DNA from: an uncultured Lacticaseibacillus sp.
GTDB lineage: Bacteria > Bacillota > Bacilli > Lactobacillales > Lactobacillaceae
Assembly: GCA_934339215.1 (NCBI GenBank)
Contig: CAKRHU010000060.1
Location: forward strand, 1-7,931
Length of the DNA: 7,931 nucleotides
Reading direction: 5' to 3'
Shown: in pieces, positions 1 through 6,947 of the stretch
How positions within the stretch are numbered: position 1 is the first letter of the stretch
Layout: every line of letters starts with the position of its first letter
Notes under the pieces: model-generated
The model's input: only the letters and a program-made list of their open reading frames with translations
The model's database searches: none
Told to the model about the DNA's origin: nothing
Made by a program: the position numbers and the translations under genes

Positions 1-57
1 TTTGGCATCGGCTAAGGCCATTTGGATCTGAGATTGACGTTCAGCACTGGTTAACAT
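1..57 (-). CDS. N-terminal fragment of an unidentified gene (runs off left edge)
   Basis: Nineteen codons of a minus-strand gene are visible, beginning at ATG 57-55 and reading MLTSAERQSQIQMALADAK before the window ends. A textbook ribosome site, GGAGG (complement of 66-70), lies 8 bases upstream of the ATG, and a promoter-like pair is found at 81-108. Together these make the start convincing although the product cannot be named. The visible segment is polar and helix-prone, with no signal peptide or membrane segment. The gene follows the P-type ATPase in the same direction with 77 bases between stop and start. I see no clear intrinsic terminator in between, so read-through from the ATPase is possible. 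Confidence 0.6.
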   Translation of the reverse strand, partial: MLTSAERQSQIQMALADAK

Positions 58-80
58 AGTAAATACCTCCGTTGCATTGT

Positions 81-108
81 CTTATACCCCCAGCTTACGC
101 TAAAACAA
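81..108 (-). promoter_or_regulatory. putative sigma-A promoter of the left-edge gene
   Basis: On the minus strand a -35-like TTGTTT (complement of 103-108) is followed after 16 bases by a -10-like TATAAG (complement of 81-86). The predicted start is about 20 bases before the ATG at 57. The -10 matches consensus in five of six positions but the -35 is weak. Confidence 0.4.
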
Positions 109-134
109 CGGTGCTGACTAGTCCATAAACAAAA

Positions 135-2822
135 TTATTGAAAGCGTGCGCGACCAGCGCGGCGATGCAATCCAATTCGGATCAACTTATCGATTTCCGT
201 CACCGCTAAAGTAATGAACCCAGCGGCGACGGCGATCCCCCATTCACGCCAACTCATACCAGCGGTGCGCATGACATTTTGCATGAATGGCAAGTAGGTC
301 AAGCCTAGTTGTAAGACCATCATCAACCCAATGATCCAAAAGGCTTGCGGGTTGGAGAAGAACTGCTTGGAGAACACGACTGCTTTGGTGCGGATGTTAA
401 ACAGATAGAAGATCTTACCTAAGATAATGATGTTGACCATCATGGTCGAGGCCACGCGCGGTCCGGCAATGCCGTTGCTCAGCAGCCAGTCATGGGCGAT
501 CAAGCCGATCCCGGAAATCAAAACAGAGACATAAAGCAGTTGGAACACGTCATGTTTGTTCATCATCCCTGCATCGTTTGGACGCGGCGGGCGTAACATG
601 ATGCCATCTTCTGCTGGCTCAAAGATAAACGCCAGTTGAATCGTGATGGCTGAAACCATGTTGATCCAAAGCATTTGACTGGCATTCAATGGCATATCAT
701 CGCGAGTTAACACGGTGAAAGCAATGACCAGCCCTTCAGCAAAACTGGTTGGCAACAAAAACAAGATACTCTTTTTGATGTTGTCATAGATCCGGCGACC
801 TTCTTTGATTGCCCGTTGCATGGTCGTAAACTTATCATCAGTCAAGATCATGTCCGCGGCATCTTTGGCCACATCAGTCCCTGATTCACCCATGGCCACG
901 CCGATATCAGCCTGTTTTAACGCTGGGGCATCATTGACCCCGTCGCCGACCATCGCCGTGACATTGCCGGCTTTTTGCAAAGCTTGCACGATAGCGAGTT
1001 TATCTGCAGGCGTGGTGCGGGCAAACACATCAGCGGAAACCATCGCATGTTCACGATCTGCAGGACTCATCGCCTCAAGTTCTGCACCAGTGACTACTTG
1101 CGGATCATCGGCTAAACTCAAGGTTTTGGCGATGGCTTGGGCGGTTTGCGGGTGATCTCCGGTGATCATTTTAACTTTGACGCCGGCTTTTCTCATGTCG
1201 CGAATCGACGCGATTACTTCAGGACGTGGTGGGTCGATCAAGGCCGCTAAGCCTAAGAAGTCGATCCCTTCAGCCAACAAGTCATGGCTGATCTCATCGA
1301 CGTTGACGACGCGAGAACCCACAGCAATGACCCGTTGACCGTGTTTGGAGCGTTCGCTCGTCCAAGCCAAATAATGGGCTTCATCGAAGTTTGGATCACA
1401 GGCTTTAGCCATCGGTAGCAATTTATCTGGGGAGCCTTTGATGTATAACTTCTTAGTGCCATCAGCTAAGCGGACCAATTTGGCCATGTAGCGATAGTCG
1501 GAATCAAACGGCATTAAGTCGATTTCATCCGCTTCTTCTGGTTCTCCGAAGGCTTTTTGATAAGCCGTGATGAAGGCCCCATCAGTCGGTTCACCGTTGA
1601 TTTCATATTTCCCGTCGATTTCCGCTAACGTGGTGTCGTTGGCTTCATAACCAGCGGTCAATAAGGCCGCTAAGTCTGAATGTTCAGCAGGAGTGATCAC
1701 TTCTTGGTCCAAAGTGAATTCCCCAGCTGGCGCATACCCAGTCCCAGTGACGGCATATTGAGCCGTTGGCGTTAAAATGTCCGTCACGGTCATTTCGTTT
1801 TGCGTCAAGGTCCCGGTTTTATCCGTAGCGATGACGTCAACAGAGCCTAAGACTTCAACAGAAGGTAAATCTTTGACGATCGTGTTTTCGTTTTTGGCCA
1901 TGGCTTGCACACCCATCGCCAAAATCACGCTGGTGGTAGCAGGCAAGCCTTCTGGCATCGAGCCGACGATCATCGTCACGATCCCTAAAGCCAAAGTTCC
2001 TAAGGTGTAGTGCCCGCCGACCAAGCCAAAGATAAATAAAGCCACCGCAAAAATCAAGATCCCATAAGAGATCCCTTTGCCGATGCCATCGAGTTGCTTC
2101 ATCATTGGCGATTGGCGCTTTTTGGCATTAGCTACCGCAGAAGAAATCTTACCTAACTCACTGTCAGCGCCAGTGGCAATGACTAAGCCCATCCCAGAGC
2201 CGGAAGCCACCGCCGTTGATGAAAAGGCCATATTAGCTTGTTCAGCAAGTGGCGTATCGCTAGGTAAAGCTTCAGGAGATTTGGCCACTGAGTTAGTTTC
2301 CCCAGTCAACACGGCTTCTTGCATCATCAAGTTGTCACTATCGATAATGCGTAAGTCAGCTGGGACATTATCCCCGGCTTCCAAGAACACCACGTCGCCG
2401 ACGACTAATTCTTCAGCTGGCACGTCGATGCGTTGGCCGTCACGATAAACCGTGGCATTGTGGGCCAGCATTTTTTTGATTTGATCAAGCGAATCAGAGG
2501 CATTACTTTCTTGAATGTAGCCAATGATCGCGTTAATGATGATCACCAAGGCAATAATAATCGTATCAGTCAACAAGCGCATCATGCTGGTCATCAGCGC
2601 TGCGCCGATCAAAATGTAAATGATCAAGTTGTTGAACTGCCGCACGAATAAAACCCATTTAGGTGTTCGGTGTGAAGCTAACGCATTCGGGCCGTTTTCA
2701 GCTAAGCGCTTTTGGGCCTCTGTTTGCGTCAATCCTGCCTCTAAATCAGGCGTTTTGACTTGTTCTTGCACCTGCGCCACCGTTAAATGAGTCATTTTTA
2801 TCTGCGCACTGGGATCTTCCAT
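135..2822 (-). CDS. P-type (P2) cation-transporting ATPase, PacL/CtpF-like
   Basis: This 895-residue protein has the full architecture of a type-II P-type pump, which couples ATP hydrolysis to cation movement across the plasma membrane. Visible in order are the N-terminal cation-ATPase domain (about 10-50), M1-M2 (about 57-102), the actuator domain with TGET (173-176), M4 with PEGL (290-293), the phosphorylated Asp334 in DKTGT, KGSP of the nucleotide domain (462-465), DPPR (530-533), ITGDHP (553-558), GDGVNDAPAL (626-635) and M5-M10. The catalytic set is complete. In the transport site, M4 Glu291 and M5 Glu696 are present, but Ser693, Ser724 and Ala725 stand where SERCA has Asn768, Thr799 and Asp800. 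Classical SERCA-like Ca2+ chemistry is therefore doubtful. From recall, a large bacterial subgroup resembling mycobacterial CtpF shares this pattern, so I leave the ion unassigned. The start ATG 2822 has AAAGGA about 9 bases upstream; the next Met (residue 10) is a less likely start. Confidence 0.93.
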   Translation of the reverse strand: MEDPSAQIKMTHLTVAQVQEQVKTPDLEAGLTQTEAQKRLAENGPNALASHRTPKWVLFVRQFNNLIIYILIGAALMTSMMRLLTDTIIIALVIIINAIIGYIQESNASDSLDQIKKMLAHNATVYRDGQRIDVPAEELVVGDVVFLEAGDNVPADLRIIDSDNLMMQEAVLTGETNSVAKSPEALPSDTPLAEQANMAFSSTAVASGSGMGLVIATGADSELGKISSAVANAKKRQSPMMKQLDGIGKGISYGILIFAVALFIFGLVGGHYTLGTLALGIVTMIVGSMPEGLPATTSVILAMGVQAMAKNENTIVKDLPSVEVLGSVDVIATDKTGTLTQNEMTVTDILTPTAQYAVTGTGYAPAGEFTLDQEVITPAEHSDLAALLTAGYEANDTTLAEIDGKYEINGEPTDGAFITAYQKAFGEPEEADEIDLMPFDSDYRYMAKLVRLADGTKKLYIKGSPDKLLPMAKACDPNFDEAHYLAWTSERSKHGQRVIAVGSRVVNVDEISHDLLAEGIDFLGLAALIDPPRPEVIASIRDMRKAGVKVKMITGDHPQTAQAIAKTLSLADDPQVVTGAELEAMSPADREHAMVSADVFARTTPADKLAIVQALQKAGNVTAMVGDGVNDAPALKQADIGVAMGESGTDVAKDAADMILTDDKFTTMQRAIKEGRRIYDNIKKSILFLLPTSFAEGLVIAFTVLTRDDMPLNASQMLWINMVSAITIQLAFIFEPAEDGIMLRPPRPNDAGMMNKHDVFQLLYVSVLISGIGLIAHDWLLSNGIAGPRVASTMMVNIIILGKIFYLFNIRTKAVVFSKQFFSNPQAFWIIGLMMVLQLGLTYLPFMQNVMRTAGMSWREWGIAVAAGFITLAVTEIDKLIRIGLHRRAGRARFQ

Positions 2823-2868
2823 ATATCATCATCCTTTAAATCATTATTTAGCTTTTGCTATTAATCTA

Positions 2869-2897
2869 ATAGTACGGGGACGGGAAATTTAGTGCAA
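2869..2897 (-). promoter_or_regulatory. putative promoter of the P-type ATPase gene
   Basis: On the minus strand TTGCAC (complement of 2892-2897) and TACTAT (complement of 2869-2874) are separated by exactly 17 bases. The expected transcript start is about 40 bases before the ATPase ATG. The -35 is a weak match. The perfect 8-base inverted repeat 2881-2888/2912-2919 (CGGGAAAT and ATTTCCCG) brackets the -35 element, which suggests regulated access. Confidence 0.5.
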
Positions 2898-2908
2898 GCA
2901 TCGACTTG

Positions 2909-2928
2909 AATATTTCCCGGGCAATATT
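2909..2928. promoter_or_regulatory. 20-bp near-perfect palindrome, candidate operator upstream of the ATPase promoter
   Basis: The sequence reads AATATT-T-CCCGGG-C-AATATT, symmetric except for one base pair (2915/2922). It lies 11 bases upstream of the proposed ATPase -35 element and 13 bases beyond the azlD stop. A palindrome with no loop is a poor terminator and there is no U-run on the minus-strand side, so a dimeric regulator site is the better reading. I do not recognise it as a named operator. Confidence 0.45.
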
Positions 2929-2941
2929 TCGCGTGTCACAT

Positions 2942-3265
2942 TCAGGCCCAGCCAAAAGCGCGAATCAACGCCATGGCAACGATGCCAACGACAACGACCA
3001 CCAATAAACTCTTAGAAATCACCCCGGCAATAATCGTGGGGATGCTGGCGAGCAGATTCTCAGTATTCACACTTGGCCATTGTCCTTGGTGATAAACCAA
3101 GAGACTTTCAACAAAAATGGCCGCCAGAATCGCGACTGGGACAAAACTGAGAAATTGCAACAACCATTTAGGTAAGGTTGTGGCTTTCACCAAAGCAAAT
3201 GGCACCACGCGAATCAGCCAAGTAACTAGGCCACACAATAAAATCGTGATCAGGACTTTACTCAT
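2942..3265 (-). CDS. azlD: AzlD family branched-chain amino acid exporter small subunit
   Basis: The product is a 107-residue hydrophobic protein of the AzlD family, the small partner of AzlC in a two-component exporter of branched-chain amino acids (AzlCD; BrnFE in corynebacteria). Family signs are an N-terminal membrane helix running into TWLIRVVPFAL, the LPKWLLQFLSFVPVAILAAI segment, a polar loop, and a C-terminal hydrophobic pair starting near KSLLVVVVVG. I chose ATG 3265 (MSKVLI...), where the start overlaps the azlC stop by 8 bases (ATGAGTAA) with GGTGGA upstream. The upstream in-frame ATG at 3286 would add seven residues unlike the family and bury the start deeper in azlC. The overlap implies translational coupling with azlC. 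Confidence 0.9.
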   Translation of the reverse strand: MSKVLITILLCGLVTWLIRVVPFALVKATTLPKWLLQFLSFVPVAILAAIFVESLLVYHQGQWPSVNTENLLASIPTIIAGVISKSLLVVVVVGIVAMALIRAFGWA

Positions 3266-3962
3266 GGTGTTCCACCGCCATTCCAAACAAGCACCCTAAA
3301 ATCGTCGCCACTAAAATGGCGGTTGACCCTGGCATGAACCGCATCAGCACCACCATCACGACCGCCACAAAGCCAGCAACCGTCAAATGCCGCAATAATG
3401 GCTTGGACCGATCCGTGATCATTTGCAAATATAACAAGCCGATAAACATCGCCACCACGGCGAAGTCCAGGCCAAAAGCTTTGGCATCTGGGATCAAACT
3501 ACCGATCAAGGCCCCGATCACCGTGGCAATCGCCCAAACCAGATAAGCCACCACATTGGCTGCATGAAACCACGCCGGCCGTAATTTACGATCAGTGAGA
3601 TTGAGTTTATTCATCGACAACGCGAAGGTTTCATCGGTCAACAACGTCCCGATGGCAATATTTTGCCCCATGGATTCTTCTTGCAAGTATGGTGCCACGG
3701 TCATGCTCATCAAGCTCATGCGGGCATTGATCAATAATGTCGATACCACGATGGCCCCGATCGGACTGCCAGTTAGCAACATGCTGGTGATCACAAATTG
3801 CGCGCTACCAGCATAGACGATCAAGGACATCAATAAAACTAACCATACTGATAAGTGGCTGGTGTGCGCCACGATCCCAAAGGCTAAGCCCACGCCAATA
3901 TAGCCGAACACTGTCGGCATGACGTCTTTGATTCCGGCTTTAAAGTCTAATTGCGCATCCAT
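3258..3962 (-). CDS. azlC: AzlC family branched-chain amino acid exporter large subunit
   Basis: This 234-residue polytopic membrane protein matches AzlC, the large subunit of the AzlCD branched-chain amino acid exporter (4-azaleucine resistance in Bacillus; BrnF in Corynebacterium). Supporting motifs are the N-terminal IKDVMPTVFGYIGVGLAFGI, YAGSAQF (50-56), the NARMSLMS segment (79-86) and DETFAL (110-115). Hydrophobic helices continue to the C terminus at about 135-157, 165-181, 192-209 and 213-229. Length is normal for the family. The start ATG 3962 is preceded by GAGGTGA 4-10 bases upstream, and a good promoter lies at 3999-4026. The gene overlaps azlD, forming a two-gene operon with no visible linked regulator or amino acid permease. 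The likely role is relief of excess Leu/Ile/Val or related compounds, inferred from the family. Confidence 0.93.
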   Translation of the reverse strand: MDAQLDFKAGIKDVMPTVFGYIGVGLAFGIVAHTSHLSVWLVLLMSLIVYAGSAQFVITSMLLTGSPIGAIVVSTLLINARMSLMSMTVAPYLQEESMGQNIAIGTLLTDETFALSMNKLNLTDRKLRPAWFHAANVVAYLVWAIATVIGALIGSLIPDAKAFGLDFAVVAMFIGLLYLQMITDRSKPLLRHLTVAGFVAVVMVVLMRFMPGSTAILVATILGCLFGMAVEHHE

Positions 3963-3998
3963 CCGCTCACCTCGTTTTTAATATGAGAGCTTAATTAG

Positions 3999-4026
3999 AT
4001 TTTACCTGTTTATTTTTCATAATCAA
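3999..4026 (-). promoter_or_regulatory. putative sigma-A promoter of azlCD
   Basis: On the minus strand TTGATT (complement of 4021-4026) is followed after 16 bases by TAAAAT (complement of 3999-4004), five of six matches to TATAAT. It stands about 37 bases upstream of the azlC ATG and downstream of the GGDEF-EAL terminator, as expected for an independent azlCD transcript. Confidence 0.6.
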
Positions 4027-4084
4027 CCCTAACCCCCACAAACGCCGGCAATTTTCCTAAACGGATGCCGACCAGCAGCGATGG

Positions 4085-4119
4085 GACAAAAAAACTGAGA
4101 TCGCGAAGATCTCAGTTTT
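4085..4119 (-). terminator. intrinsic terminator of the GGDEF-EAL gene
   Basis: A perfect 12-base stem (AAAACTGAGATC at 4091-4102 with GATCTCAGTTTT at 4108-4119) closes a 5-base loop. On the minus strand it is followed by an unbroken run of T (seven including the stem end). It begins 4 bases after the stop codon at 4123. It isolates the signalling gene from azlCD downstream. Confidence 0.93.
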
Positions 4120-4122
4120 GAG

Positions 4123-5955
4123 TTATGCCACAAGCTTTGGGAGAGCTGGTTTGGCAAAGTAATAACCTTGGAAATAATGAATGCCGAGGGCCTTGGCAAA
4201 TTCAACATCGGCTTGATCTTCCACGCCTTCCAAAATGATCCGCAAATGACCTTTGTTGGCGATATCTGCCCAAAAGCGGATCCGTTCTTGAATCCGTTCT
4301 AGCGATTCGGTTTTGCGCAAATTTTGAATCGCAAACTTTACGCCGTCAACATATGGGATCAATTGCTGGACCAGTTCAAAGGAGTTATCCGAACCGACAT
4401 CATCGATATGGATCCGAATGCCAGCCGCCCGGTAAATCGCCGAAATGTTCCGAGTCGTCGCGAGATCTGGGACATCGACGATTTCAACCGTCAACCCGGT
4501 CGGCCCATCTTGACTTTGTAAGCAGGCAATCAAGGCATAGGCGGTTTGTGGGTCAGCGAATTGTACCAAGGTCAAATTGATCGCCACATTCTTACAACGT
4601 GCTTTAGCAACGGCTTGATAAATCAATTCCACTTGTAGATCAATGGCAAGATCAAAGGAGTTTGGCAACATCCAGCGCGCTTGGGCGACGTCGTAAGTCC
4701 GCAACAACAACTCATTGCCCCAAACTTGGGCGTTTTCGCGTTGGGCATCCATGATCGGTTGCGCATAAAAGGCGTAAGTTGGCGCAATACTTGGCGTGTT
4801 ATCGCCTGCTACTGGTGCGCCATCGATCGTGATGGTATCACGGCCGCGTTGTTTGGAAGCGTAAAGATTATCATCGGCACGCTTATACAAATCATCAACG
4901 ACACCATCCCCTGCTTGCAACCCCGTCACCCCGATGGATGCCGTCACTGGAATCGCGACGCCTTCATAACTGAATTGGCCGTCATGAATGGCTTGCCAGC
5001 ATTCGCGGATCACTGGCAATAATTGATCCGGTGAGGCATTAGGGAAAGCGATATTGAATTCTTCGCCGCCGATCCGGTAAAAATGCTCATGCAGATCATG
5101 TTTCTGTAACACCCCAAGCAAGGTTTCTGCCGTTTGAATCAAAACCGTGTTTCCAGCCAAGTGGCCAAAGTCTTGATTGATCTTGCGCAAGCGGTCGATA
5201 TCTAACGCCATTAACGTCAACGGTTCATTGCTAGCTTGGGCATGTTCGAACAATGCTGTGATATCCGCTTGATTGTGCGTGTAGGTTTTCTCATTGGTCA
5301 AGTTGTCATAAGCCGCCAATGCTTTGAGTTTCTTTTGAGCTTGGAATTGTTGCCACTGCCAGTTCCAATAAAAGCTGGTAAAAGCCCCCATCACTAAAAA
5401 CATGCCAACCGCTTGAGTCGCTAAACGGCCATCCACATGCAAGCCCATTGCTAGCGGTGGCACCGTGTACCAATAAGCTACGGCCACAAATGCGGACACG
5501 GCCATTAACGTCCGAGCGCGATAGCGGATCTTATCTTTGCCTAAACGCATCAACACTAAAATCACGATCATCGCCGCCATCGCCAAATAACCCCAAGATG
5601 ACTGACCACTGGCGTGATGTAAGATCCAAATGCCAGCAAGACCAAGCGCGCGAACGACATATTCAATCAAGGTCATTTGCTCATCAAACAATGGCACAAC
5701 CAAGGCGAACAAGCCGATGTTGGCAAATAGCATACTATCCATAAACCCAGCGTAACCGCCGTAAGCCATCAATGCCCCAACAGCCAATGGCATCAACGTC
5801 AACAACCAGCGAAAAACTGTTTTATACGGACTATCACCAAATGCACGCCGCCACAAATATAAATCAAAGCCGATAAAACCTGCCGCAAAAAATGTCGCTG
5901 CCACAGTTTGAACCAGCCACATTCCAGTCGACAAATTTCCAAAATTAAAGTTCAA
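4123..5955 (-). CDS. membrane-bound GGDEF-EAL domain protein (c-di-GMP metabolism family)
   Basis: The long frame reaches ATG 5976 (617 residues). I prefer the TTG at 5955 because GGAGGGGAG (complement of 5962-5970) sits directly before it, whereas the ATG has only AAGG at 10 bases. Numbering below is for the 617-residue form. About seven membrane helices (19-41, 53-74, 81-97, 104-122, 127-144, 153-173, 186-206) form a sensor-like N terminus. The GGDEF domain (about 218-384) has the signature GGEEF at 303-307, metal-site Asp259/Asp261 and Asn267, and the C-terminal LYASKQRGR. Asn276 replaces the Asp of the usual GHxxGD, and no RxxD inhibitory site precedes GGEEF. The EAL domain (about 400-612) has ELL for EAL (Glu422), Asn467, Glu498, Asp524-Asp525, Lys547, Glu583 and Gln603, but KFA instead of KxD and a divergent loop after DD. 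It is thus probably a cyclase with a weakened or regulatory EAL half. That is inference; activity in either direction is unproven. Confidence 0.92.
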   Translation of the reverse strand: MNFNFGNLSTGMWLVQTVAATFFAAGFIGFDLYLWRRAFGDSPYKTVFRWLLTLMPLAVGALMAYGGYAGFMDSMLFANIGLFALVVPLFDEQMTLIEYVVRALGLAGIWILHHASGQSSWGYLAMAAMIVILVLMRLGKDKIRYRARTLMAVSAFVAVAYWYTVPPLAMGLHVDGRLATQAVGMFLVMGAFTSFYWNWQWQQFQAQKKLKALAAYDNLTNEKTYTHNQADITALFEHAQASNEPLTLMALDIDRLRKINQDFGHLAGNTVLIQTAETLLGVLQKHDLHEHFYRIGGEEFNIAFPNASPDQLLPVIRECWQAIHDGQFSYEGVAIPVTASIGVTGLQAGDGVVDDLYKRADDNLYASKQRGRDTITIDGAPVAGDNTPSIAPTYAFYAQPIMDAQRENAQVWGNELLLRTYDVAQARWMLPNSFDLAIDLQVELIYQAVAKARCKNVAINLTLVQFADPQTAYALIACLQSQDGPTGLTVEIVDVPDLATTRNISAIYRAAGIRIHIDDVGSDNSFELVQQLIPYVDGVKFAIQNLRKTESLERIQERIRFWADIANKGHLRIILEGVEDQADVEFAKALGIHYFQGYYFAKPALPKLVA

Positions 5956-5961
5956 GCCGCT

Positions 5962-5970
5962 CTCCCCTCC
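5962..5970 (-). promoter_or_regulatory. Shine-Dalgarno site that decides the GGDEF-EAL start (TTG 5955)
   Basis: The minus strand reads GGAGGGGAG here, followed by AGCGGC and then TTG at 5955. The GGAGG core is the best match to the anti-SD sequence near this gene. It is inside the frame if translation began at ATG 5976, which has only a weak AAGG at long spacing. Confidence 0.55.
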
Positions 5971-6082
5971 GGCCATTTAATATTTGCCTTCATTTTCTCA
6001 CAAAATATTTACTCTGAAAAGGTGGTTTAACAGGGGGTTTTCAAAAATTACGCGTTTCGCACGAGCTGTTTTCACAACGTTT

Positions 6083-6097
6083 CACGCACGCTGCGTG
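6083..6097. promoter_or_regulatory. inverted repeat CACGCA-CGC-TGCGTG, candidate operator at the HAD promoter
   Basis: Perfect 6-base arms flank a 3-base spacer. The right arm ends on the TG of the extended -10 element of the HAD gene, so a bound protein would overlap the promoter. It lies in the divergent region between the GGDEF-EAL and HAD genes and could affect either. It is not a terminator: no U-run follows on either strand. Confidence 0.35.
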
Positions 6098-6104
6098 TTA
6101 AGAT
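6096..6104 (+). promoter_or_regulatory. putative extended -10 promoter of the HAD phosphatase gene
   Basis: TG-T-TAAGAT gives an extended -10 element about 29 bases before the GTG start. No good -35 lies at the usual distance. TACTAT at 6107-6112 is a second possible -10 box, also without a good -35. Confidence 0.4.
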
Positions 6105-6132
6105 AGTACTATTAATTGTTGGAGGCATTTTC

Positions 6133-6921
6133 GTGAATTATCAAGCCGTGGCATTATTTGATTTAGATAAAACCTTATTAAACCCAGAAAAACAGATCCC
6201 GCCAGAAAACCTCGCCGCCTTGAAAGCCTTAAGGGACAATCGCGTGTTAACGGTACTGTCCACCGGGCGTAACTATTACGAACTCGCCGATTGGATGCGC
6301 TTAGGACAAATTCCGAGTGCGATCGCAGCTAATGGCGCTGATGTCTATCACAACGGTCAGCACTTATTTGAAAGTCCCGTTGGCTTACCACAGTTGCAAC
6401 GCTTGACCCAACAAGCCAACGCTGACGGGATCGCCTTGGCTTATTATAACGGTCGCCGCTCTGCCCTTTCGCAAAATACGCCAGAAACTGAGGCGAATTA
6501 TCAATGGGTGCGCCAAACCCCACCACCCGTTGATGCGAAATTCTTCGATCATGATGACGTCTGCATGTTATTGATCTTTTTGGCCCATAATGCCCAAGGC
6601 GATAAAATGGGTGACTGGTATCGCCAAACCTTTCCAGAATTACAATTTTATCGCAATGGCGAAAGCACTTTAGATATTGTCAATGCCCACCAATCCAAAG
6701 CCAGTGGTTTGGAAATTCTGATGAAACAACCCGGACTGGCTGGTTTGCCGACTTATGCATTCGGGGATGGCAACAACGATATTGAAATCTTAAAGGCAGC
6801 TAAAGTTGGTGTCGCCATGGGCAATGCCTTGCCGCAAGTCGCCGCGATTGCCGATTATCAAACCGATGACTACATGAATGGTGGCATTCCAAAGGCGTTG
6901 AAACATTTTGGTTTGATTTAA
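6133..6921 (+). CDS. Cof-type HAD-IIB family phosphatase
   Basis: This 262-residue cytosolic protein is a Mg2+-dependent HAD-superfamily hydrolase of the Cof (IIB cap) type; relatives dephosphorylate sugar phosphates, FMN or other small phosphorylated metabolites. Motif I is DLDKTLL with nucleophile Asp10 and acid/base Asp12. Motif II is LSTGR (Thr44). Lys189 in DIVNAHQSKASGL is motif III. Motif IV is FGDGNNDIEIL with Asp212 and Asp216. The cap domain lies between about 85 and 185. Length and motif spacing are typical, so it should be active. The start is GTG 6133 with GGAGG at 6121-6125, 7 bases upstream. It is probably transcribed alone: it is divergent from the GGDEF-EAL gene and followed by a 390-base gap. 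The substrate cannot be read from sequence. Confidence 0.93.
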   Translation: MNYQAVALFDLDKTLLNPEKQIPPENLAALKALRDNRVLTVLSTGRNYYELADWMRLGQIPSAIAANGADVYHNGQHLFESPVGLPQLQRLTQQANADGIALAYYNGRRSALSQNTPETEANYQWVRQTPPPVDAKFFDHDDVCMLLIFLAHNAQGDKMGDWYRQTFPELQFYRNGESTLDIVNAHQSKASGLEILMKQPGLAGLPTYAFGDGNNDIEILKAAKVGVAMGNALPQVAAIADYQTDDYMNGGIPKALKHFGLI

Positions 6922-6941
6922 TTAAATAACGTTATTAGGAT
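6913..6941 (+). promoter_or_regulatory. possible promoter for the structured RNA downstream of the HAD gene
   Basis: TTGATT (6913-6918) and TAGGAT (6936-6941) are separated by 17 bases, each matching consensus in four of six positions. It straddles the HAD stop codon and would start a transcript near 6948, just before the first arm of the predicted RNA fold. In this AT-rich stretch the match could be chance. Confidence 0.33.
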
Positions 6942-6947
6942 CTTTAA

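Noticed and set aside
805..1155. Plus-strand 116-codon frame opposite the P-type ATPase
   Set aside because: It is a Ser/Ala-rich mirror of the ATPase reading frame with no ribosome site. The ATPase on the other strand carries all family motifs through this region.
2077..2448. Plus-strand 123-codon frame opposite the ATPase actuator region
   Set aside because: Antisense shadow of conserved ATPase sequence including TGET; no ribosome site and no recognisable domain.
2881..2919. Inverted repeat CGGGAAAT...ATTTCCCG read as the azlCD terminator
   Set aside because: The minus strand continues with TCCCCG rather than a T-run, and the loop of 23 bases is long. Better read as part of an operator at the ATPase promoter.
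4681..5022. Plus-strand 113-codon frame opposite the GGDEF-EAL gene
   Set aside because: Antisense to the GGDEF C-terminal region and linker; nothing protein-like beyond an open frame.
6925..6936. AATAACGTTATT palindrome read as the HAD terminator
   Set aside because: It has no loop, is AT-rich and no T-run follows. Any hairpin would be too weak. It falls inside the spacer of the possible downstream promoter.
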